Positions 15,042-19,190 of a DNA stretch of 19,190 nt are shown here, one piece after another (the stretch's first letter is position 1; each line of letters begins with the position of its first letter). The stretch is from an uncultured Pseudomonadota bacterium. Lineage in GTDB: Bacteria > Myxococcota_A > UBA9042 > CAIXZC01. The stretch is taken from positions 1-19,190 of the forward strand of contig CALGBT010000884.1 in NCBI GenBank assembly GCA_937884235.1. The letters run 5' to 3'. Below the pieces are notes generated by a model. That model did not search any database, had not been told where the DNA came from, and worked only from the letters and a program-made list of their open reading frames with translations. A program made the translations under genes and the position numbers.

Positions 15042-15314
15042 GTGCCCAGGTCGCTGAAAAAAGGCCCCTTTATTGATGGCCATCTGTTGAAGAAGGTCGT
15101 TGAGGCCCAGAAATCGAGTAGCAAGAGAGTGATCAAGACGTGGTCCCGTCGGTCCACGGTCCTGCCCGAGATGGTAGGCTTGACCATCACCGTGCACAAC
15201 GGCAAGAAGTTCGTGCCCGTGTTCGTCACTGAGAACATGGTCGGCCACAAGCTCGGTGAGTTCGCACCCACTCGTACGTTCCACGGCCACGCGGGTGGCA
15301 AAGGGAAGAGGTAG
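15042..15314 (+). CDS. rpsS: 30S ribosomal protein S19
   Basis: 90-aa S19 (E. coli 92), a 30S head protein that pairs with S13 near the A-site tRNA. The N-terminus PRSLKKGPFIDGHLLKKV and the C-terminal signature HKLGEFAPTRTFHGHAG are diagnostic. The start is GTG 15042, with AGGAGG at 15029-15034 seven bases upstream. No ATG in frame fits the family N-terminus. rplV starts 5 bases after the stop. Confidence 0.98.
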   Translation: MPRSLKKGPFIDGHLLKKVVEAQKSSSKRVIKTWSRRSTVLPEMVGLTITVHNGKKFVPVFVTENMVGHKLGEFAPTRTFHGHAGGKGKR

Positions 15315-15319
15315 GCATC

Positions 15320-15661
15320 ATGGAAGCTAGAGCTAACTGGAAATATGCGAGGATCACCCCCATCAAGGCACGCGCCATGGCCAACGAGATTCGTGGTCGG
15401 GGCGTGACCGAGGTGTACGAGATGCTCGCCATTGTGCCCCGGAAGTCGGCGGATCACTGGAAGAAAGTGATCGATTCGGCGGTGGCCAATTTGAAAGTTC
15501 TGCGTGAAGGGGAAGATGTGGACCTGGATGTGGTGTTCGTCAAGGATATCTGGGCGGACCAGGGGCCAGTGTGGAAGCGCTGGATTCCTCGGGCCATGGG
15601 TCGCGCCACGCGCATCACCAAGTTCACGACTCATCTGAACGTCATCGTCGCAGAGCGATAA
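15320..15661 (+). CDS. rplV: 50S ribosomal protein L22 (somewhat divergent)
   Basis: 113-aa L22 (E. coli 110), which contributes the other protein constriction of the peptide exit tunnel opposite L4. The start ANWKYARITPIKARAMANEIRG fits the family, and the tunnel hairpin QGPVWKRWIPRAMGRA at 81-96 is present. The usual central NAEHN motif is not recognisable: the equivalent stretch reads NLKVLREGEDVD (57-68). The common VDEGP before the hairpin is ADQGP. Identity is firm from order and hairpin. ATG 15320 follows AAGAGGT at about 15306-15312, overlapping the rpsS stop. rpsC follows after 10 bases. Confidence 0.96.
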   Translation: MEARANWKYARITPIKARAMANEIRGRGVTEVYEMLAIVPRKSADHWKKVIDSAVANLKVLREGEDVDLDVVFVKDIWADQGPVWKRWIPRAMGRATRITKFTTHLNVIVAER

Positions 15662-15671
15662 GGAGGACCAC

Positions 15672-16295
15672 GTGGGTCAAAAAGTTCATCCCATTGGATT
15701 TCGCATCGGTATTTACAAGGATTGGAACTCCAAGTGGTTCGAAGAGAAGAACTACGGTAAGTGGCTGCACGAAGATCTGAAGATCAAGAAGCTTGTGAAG
15801 AAGGAGCTTTTTGACGCGGGGATCTCTCGGGTACACATTGAGCGGGCTTCGACGCGAGTGAAGATTAATGTTTTCACTGCTCGTCCAGGCATTGTCATTG
15901 GCAAGAAGGGGCAGCGAGCTGACCAGGTTCGGGCGAAGATTCAGAAGCTCACCGAGGGTGAAGTCTTCTTGAATATCCAGGAGGTCCGCAAGGCGGAACT
16001 GGACGCTCAGCTGGTGGCCGAGAATATCGCGGCGCAGCTGGTGCGTAGAGCTTCCTTTAGAAGAGTTATGAAGAAGGCTGTGGGTACGGCGCTGAAGTCT
16101 GGTGCCCATGGCGTCAAGGTCCGGTGCGCCGGCCGTCTTGGTGGTGCCGAAATGGCACGCCGGGAATGGTATCGTGAAGGTCGCGTACCCCTGCACACCC
16201 TGCGGGCCGACATCGACTACGGGTATACCGTGGCTCGAACGACGTACGGCATCATCGGGGTCAAGTGCTGGATATACAAGGGCGAGATTCTGTAG
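15672..16295 (+). CDS. rpsC: 30S ribosomal protein S3
   Basis: 207-aa S3, part of the mRNA entry tunnel and its helicase activity. The start MGQKVHPIGFRIG is invariant-like. The type-II KH domain carries GIVIGKKG at 73-80, and the C-terminal domain has GVKVRCAGRLGGAEMAR and ends at GVKCWIYKGEIL. It is shorter than E. coli S3 (233 aa) because the variable C-terminal tail is missing, which is common. The start is GTG 15672, preceded by AAGGAGGA at 15660-15667, itself overlapping the rplV stop. rplP follows after 18 bases. Confidence 0.98.
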   Translation: MGQKVHPIGFRIGIYKDWNSKWFEEKNYGKWLHEDLKIKKLVKKELFDAGISRVHIERASTRVKINVFTARPGIVIGKKGQRADQVRAKIQKLTEGEVFLNIQEVRKAELDAQLVAENIAAQLVRRASFRRVMKKAVGTALKSGAHGVKVRCAGRLGGAEMARREWYREGRVPLHTLRADIDYGYTVARTTYGIIGVKCWIYKGEIL

Positions 16296-16313
16296 AGGTA
16301 ACGGAGACCAATT

Positions 16314-16733
16314 ATGCTGGCACCAAAAAGAGTAAAACACCGCAAGGTGCAGAAGGGACGCCGCAAGGGGCAAGCAGGTCGCGGGAACGATGTTTCGTTT
16401 GGCGACTACGGGCTCATTGCGACGAGTGAGGGGTGGGTTACGGCCCGGCAGATTGAGGCCGCTCGTATCGCCATCACCAGGAAGATTCGTAAGTACGGCC
16501 GGATGTGGATCCGCATGTTCCCGGACAAGCCCCTGACCAAGAAGCCTGCCGAAGTCCGGATGGGTAAAGGTAAGGGCAGCCCGGAGATGTGGGTTTGCAA
16601 CGTGAGCCGGGGCAGGATGATGTACGAAGTGGCTGATGTCAGTGAGGAGTTGGCCGTTGAGGCCTTGACCCGTGCGGCCCACAAGCTGCCGGTGACGACG
16701 AAGATCATCAAGCGAGGCATGGTGGTATCATGA
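16314..16733 (+). CDS. rplP: 50S ribosomal protein L16
   Basis: 139-aa L16 (E. coli 136), which lies near the A-site tRNA elbow and is needed for late 50S assembly. The start MLAPKRVKHRKVQKGRRKG, the central TARQIEAARIAITRKIRKYG and the signature RMGKGKGSPEMWV are typical. ATG 16314 follows ACGGAG at 16301-16306. The stop codon overlaps the rpmC start in an ATGA at 16730-16733, so the two are probably translationally coupled. Confidence 0.98.
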   Translation: MLAPKRVKHRKVQKGRRKGQAGRGNDVSFGDYGLIATSEGWVTARQIEAARIAITRKIRKYGRMWIRMFPDKPLTKKPAEVRMGKGKGSPEMWVCNVSRGRMMYEVADVSEELAVEALTRAAHKLPVTTKIIKRGMVVS

Positions 16734-16945
16734 AGGCATCGGAAATTCGAAATTTGACAGCTCAGGAATTGGAGCTCAAGGAACAGAACCTGCGTGAAGA
16801 GCTGCATCGGACGCGGTTCAAGAAGTATACTGGAGAACTCGCCGACACTGCCCAGGTGAAGCGCTTGCGCAAGGATCTGGCTCGGGTTCTGACTGAGTTC
16901 GCGATGCGGCAGCAGGCCGCAGTAATCAATTCGGATGAAGGCTAG
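16730..16945 (+). CDS. rpmC: 50S ribosomal protein L29
   Basis: 71-aa L29, a two-helix protein at the tunnel exit beside L23. The start MKASEIRNLTAQELELKEQN and the second helix TAQVKRLRKDLARVLTEF match the family. The protein is slightly longer than E. coli L29 (63 aa) because of a short C-terminal tail. The start overlaps rplP by 4 bases without a strong Shine-Dalgarno of its own, so it relies on coupling. rpsQ follows almost directly. Confidence 0.97.
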   Translation: MKASEIRNLTAQELELKEQNLREELHRTRFKKYTGELADTAQVKRLRKDLARVLTEFAMRQQAAVINSDEG

Positions 16946-16956
16946 GGGTGCAGAAG

Positions 16957-17220
16957 ATGACCGAGAAGACTAGAGGTACCAATCGGACCCTGCAAGGGGT
17001 CGTGATCGGCAACGCAATGGATAAGACCGTGCGCGTAGAGATGACCAGACGCTTTCGGCACCCCACTTACAAGAAAATCGTGACGCGCAAGAAAGTGCTC
17101 ATGGCCCATGACGAACGCAACGAATGCAATGTTGGCGATACGGTGCTGATCGTTGAAGGGCGCCCGCTTTCCCGCAATAAGCGCTGGCGGCTGCGGGAAA
17201 TTTTGAAGAAAGCTGTCTAA
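16957..17220 (+). CDS. rpsQ: 30S ribosomal protein S17
   Basis: 87-aa S17 (E. coli 84), an early 16S rRNA-binding OB-fold protein. VVIGNAMDKTVRVEMTRRF and the GDTVLIVEGRPLSRNKRWRL block are diagnostic. Two starts are possible. ATG 16957 gives MTEKTRGTNRTLQG, which looks like the family N-terminus, with AGGGG at 16944-16948 eight bases upstream. GTG 16948 would add MQK and has GAAGG at 16937-16941. The ATG is preferred on N-terminal similarity; the other choice adds only three residues. Confidence 0.95.
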   Translation: MTEKTRGTNRTLQGVVIGNAMDKTVRVEMTRRFRHPTYKKIVTRKKVLMAHDERNECNVGDTVLIVEGRPLSRNKRWRLREILKKAV

Positions 17221-17246
17221 GACCTTGAGAGGATGAGGAGGATGCC

Positions 17247-17615
17247 ATGATTCAGATGCAGACAATACTTGAATCGGCTGACAATTCCGGTGCCAAGCGG
17301 CTCCAGTGTATCAAGGTCCTCGGCGGCAGCCGGCGCCGATACGCAACGCTGGGAGATGTTGTTGTGGTGAGCGTGAAGGAAGCGTTGCCCAAGTCGAAAG
17401 TGAAGAAGGGTGACATTCATAAGGGTGTAGTTGTGCGGGTTGCCCATAATACGCGGCGGCCGGACGGCACCTACATCAAGTTTGATGACAATGCCGTGGT
17501 GTTGCTTAATGCCCAGGATGAACCCATCGGCACGAGAATCTTTGGACCGGTTGCCCGTGAGTTGCGGGCCCGGAAGCTGACGCGCATCACGTCGTTGGCA
17601 CCCGAAGTGCTGTAA
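17247..17615 (+). CDS. rplN: 50S ribosomal protein L14
   Basis: 122-aa L14, exactly the usual bacterial length, at the subunit interface where it forms intersubunit bridges and binds the silencing factor RsfS. MIQMQTILESADNSGAK (1-17) and GTRIFGPVARELR near the C-terminus are hallmarks. ATG 17247 follows AGGAGG at 17236-17241. The TAA stop is embedded in the next Shine-Dalgarno, TAAGGAGG at 17613-17620. Confidence 0.99.
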   Translation: MIQMQTILESADNSGAKRLQCIKVLGGSRRRYATLGDVVVVSVKEALPKSKVKKGDIHKGVVVRVAHNTRRPDGTYIKFDDNAVVLLNAQDEPIGTRIFGPVARELRARKLTRITSLAPEVL

Positions 17616-17627
17616 GGAGGCGGACCC

Positions 17628-17948
17628 ATGAAGATTAAGAAAGGCGACGAAGTAATGGTCGTGGCGGGCAAAGACAACGGGAAGCGTGGGAAGGTGTTGC
17701 GCGTCGTCGATAAGGGCCAGCGTGTCCTCGTCGAGAAGCTCAATATCGCGAAGAAGCACTCGAAGCCTACCGAGAAGGACCCCAGGGGCGGAATTGTTGA
17801 TAAGGAAGCCCCTATCCACATCTCGAATGTGATGTTGGTCAGCTCGAAACTAGGTCGGCCCGTACGGGTGAATTACAAGATCGTTGAGCGTGGCGACAAG
17901 AAGACGAAGATTCGTTACTCGCACAAGCACAACGAAGCGCTCGATTAG
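17628..17948 (+). CDS. rplX: 50S ribosomal protein L24
   Basis: 106-aa L24 (E. coli 104), an assembly-initiating 23S-binding protein with an N-terminal KOW motif at about residues 4-30 (KKGDEVMVVAGKDNGKRGKV). A conserved HSKPTEKDPRGGIVDKEAPI segment follows. ATG 17628 has a textbook TAAGGAGG at 17613-17620 seven bases upstream. Its TAG stop ends at 17948, and the rplE start follows 11 bases later. Confidence 0.98.
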   Translation: MKIKKGDEVMVVAGKDNGKRGKVLRVVDKGQRVLVEKLNIAKKHSKPTEKDPRGGIVDKEAPIHISNVMLVSSKLGRPVRVNYKIVERGDKKTKIRYSHKHNEALD

Positions 17949-17959
17949 TGGAGAAAGCA

Positions 17960-18502
17960 ATGGCACCGCGGCTGAAAGAGAAGTACGACAACGAAATCGT
18001 TCCTGAACTCAAGAAGGAGTTCGGGTATACGAACCCCATGGAAGTGCCTCGCCTGACGAAGGTGACGGTGAACATGGGCCTGGGTGAAGCCATCCAGAAT
18101 CCGAAATTGATTGAGACTTGTGCTCGGGAGCTTGCCCAGATCACCGGCCAGCGCCCCATTGTCAACCGGGCCAAGAAATCCATTTCGACCTTCAAGCTGC
18201 GCCAGGGCATGCCCATTGGCATCAGCGTCACCCTGCGACGTGCACAGATGTGGGAGTTCCTGGACCGGTTGTTGAACCTGGCCCTGCCCCGCGTGCGTGA
18301 CTTCCGTGGTGTCAATCCCAAGGGCTTTGACGGCGCTGGGAATTATACCCTGGGGCTCAAGGAGCAGATTGTTTTCCCCGAGATCGACTATGATAAGGTG
18401 GAGAAGATCAAGGGGCTTAATATCAGCATCGTAACCACCGCCAGGACTGACGATGAGGCGCGTAGCTTCCTCGCTCACCTGGGGATGCCGTTCCGCAAGT
18501 AA
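17960..18502 (+). CDS. rplE: 50S ribosomal protein L5
   Basis: 180-aa L5 (E. coli 179), the 5S rRNA-binding protein of the central protuberance. APRLKEKYDNEIVPELKKEF, VPRLTKVTVNMGLGEA and the DFRGVNPKGFDGAGNYTLGL block are typical. GTG 17948, overlapping the rplX stop, opens the same frame four codons earlier. ATG 17960 is preferred because GGAG at 17950-17953 sits 6 bases before it and the resulting MAPRLKEKY matches the family start. The TAA stop overlaps the rpsN Shine-Dalgarno. Confidence 0.97.
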   Translation: MAPRLKEKYDNEIVPELKKEFGYTNPMEVPRLTKVTVNMGLGEAIQNPKLIETCARELAQITGQRPIVNRAKKSISTFKLRQGMPIGISVTLRRAQMWEFLDRLLNLALPRVRDFRGVNPKGFDGAGNYTLGLKEQIVFPEIDYDKVEKIKGLNISIVTTARTDDEARSFLAHLGMPFRK

Positions 18503-18513
18503 GGGGGATTACC

Positions 18514-18699
18514 GTGGCGAAGACGTGTTTTCTGGTCAAGATTGACAAGATGCCCAAGTTCAAGGTACGCAAGCGCAACCGTTGTCGCATCTGCGGTCGG
18601 CCTCGAGCCTACATGCGGAAGTTCGACATGTGTCGTATCTGCTTTAGAGGACTGGCATTACAAGGCGAACTTCCCGGCGTCCGTAAGGCGAGCTGGTAG
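18514..18699 (+). CDS. rpsN: 30S ribosomal protein S14, zinc-binding type Z
   Basis: 61-aa short S14, an assembly protein of the 30S head. Two CxxC pairs, C24-x-x-C27 and C40-x-x-C43, form the zinc ribbon that defines the Zn-dependent C+ form; the longer C- form of E. coli (101 aa) lacks them. The C-terminus ELPGVRKASW is diagnostic. The start is GTG 18514, preceded by AAGGGGG at 18501-18507. Some bacteria keep a second, zinc-free S14 copy elsewhere under Zur control; nothing in this window bears on that. Confidence 0.98.
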   Translation: MAKTCFLVKIDKMPKFKVRKRNRCRICGRPRAYMRKFDMCRICFRGLALQGELPGVRKASW

Positions 18700-18714
18700 G
18701 AAAAAGGTACTGAT

Positions 18715-19113
18715 ATGAGTATGACTGACCCCATTGCCGATTACCTGACGCGCATCCGCAACGCGCTGCAGGCAGGTCACGCAGCTGTTGAGATTCCTGC
18801 ATCCAAGTGCAAGGTTGCCATCAGCAAGATCCTCAAGGAAGAGGGCTTTGTTGAAGACTTCATGTTGCTGGATGACCGTAAGCAGGGAATTATTCGCGTC
18901 GATCTGAAGTACGATGACAACCGCATTCCCGTAATTGAGAAGATTGAGCGTTACTCTCGACCGGGTCGGCGATCATATGCCGGTGCAGACGAGCTCCCGC
19001 ACATTCTTGGGGGCCTTGGAGTGGCCATTGTTTCCACCTCCAAGGGAATCATCACGGACAAGGCTGCCCGCAGGGCACGTGTCGGTGGTGAGATCCTCTG
19101 CACGGTTTATTAA
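18715..19113 (+). CDS. rpsH: 30S ribosomal protein S8
   Basis: 132-aa S8 (E. coli 130), which binds the central domain of 16S rRNA and in E. coli represses the spc operon at rplE. The start MTDPIADYLTRIRNAL and the C-terminal signature STSKGIITDKAARRARVGGE are clear. Two in-frame ATGs lie close together at 18715 and 18721. AAAAGGT at 18702-18708 sits 6 bases before the first, giving MSMTDP, a start seen in many S8 proteins. The stop merges into TAAGGAGG (19111-19118), the Shine-Dalgarno of rplF. Confidence 0.98.
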   Translation: MSMTDPIADYLTRIRNALQAGHAAVEIPASKCKVAISKILKEEGFVEDFMLLDDRKQGIIRVDLKYDDNRIPVIEKIERYSRPGRRSYAGADELPHILGGLGVAIVSTSKGIITDKAARRARVGGEILCTVY

Positions 19114-19125
19114 GGAGGTAGCGAC

Positions 19126-19190
19126 ATGTCCAGAATCGGAAAGGCACCAATCCCAATTCCCGACAAAGTCAAGGTCGAGATCAAGGGCGA
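19126..19190 (+). CDS. rplF: 50S ribosomal protein L6 (5' part only)
   Basis: The first 21 codons of L6 are present, starting MSRIGKAPIPIPDKVKVEIK; the gene runs off the right edge of the window. MSRIGK-PIPIP is the near-invariant L6 N-terminus, and rplF directly after rpsH is the standard spc order. ATG 19126 has TAAGGAGG at 19111-19118 seven bases upstream. rplR and rpsE would be expected beyond the window. Confidence 0.95.
   Translation, partial: MSRIGKAPIPIPDKVKVEIKG

Noticed and set aside
1..19190. Mobile elements, CRISPR arrays, toxin-antitoxin, defence or biosynthetic genes
   Set aside because: Genes fill the window almost end to end and all are identifiable core genes. No repeats, transposase motifs or att-like duplications were seen beyond the 9-bp tandem.

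Overview
The window is a continuous block of core translation and transcription genes, all on the + strand. It joins the bacterial rif, str, S10 and spc ribosomal clusters end to end: tRNA-Trp, secE, nusG, rplK, rplA, rplJ, rplL, rpoB, rpoC, rpsL, rpsG, rpsJ, rplD, rplW, rplB, rpsS, rplV, rpsC, rplP, rpmC, rpsQ, rplN, rplX, rplE, rpsN, rpsH and the first 21 codons of rplF, which runs off the right edge. I see no mobile element, CRISPR array, phage gene, defence gene or foreign-looking insertion, and no gene-free stretch longer than 164 bases.

The organism is a moderately GC-rich bacterium. The large beta subunit (1379 aa) and beta-prime subunit (1380 aa) both carry lineage-specific insertions at the same places as the E. 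coli enzyme: about residues 955-1073 in beta, and about 945-1130 inside the beta-prime trigger loop. SecE is the long three-helix form. Together with the contiguous rif-str-S10-spc order, this suggests a Gram-negative lineage, most likely one of the former Deltaproteobacteria (for example Myxococcota, Desulfobacterota or relatives). That placement is inference; the sequence alone does not fix the phylum.

Layout. 14-90: tRNA-Trp, 18 bases ahead of secE. 109-2269: secE (translocon), nusG (elongation factor), rplK and rplA (L1 stalk and GTPase-centre proteins). 2270-2410: a structured leader fitting an L10 autoregulatory leader, then rplJ and rplL. 3404-3430: a strong GC-rich hairpin between rplL and rpoB, at the site of the classical rplL-rpoB attenuator. 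3454-11811: rpoB and rpoC. 11812-11975: an intergenic region with the only convincing promoter in the window (TTGACA, 16 bases, TATACT), directly preceded by an 8-bp inverted repeat. 11976-12838: rpsL and rpsG. 12839-12962: a 124-base gap where fusA and tuf usually sit. 12963 to the end: the S10 and spc genes, packed with 4-base overlaps or stop codons fused to the next Shine-Dalgarno.

The most notable feature is absence. The usual str/S10 junction genes fusA and tuf are missing, and so is rplC (ribosomal protein L3), which nearly always lies between rpsJ and rplD. Here rpsJ stops 11 bases before the rplD start. L3 is essential, so it must be encoded elsewhere unless the assembly is wrong. 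The rest is housekeeping with locally interesting RNA structures. I do not see a previously undescribed system and do not claim one.
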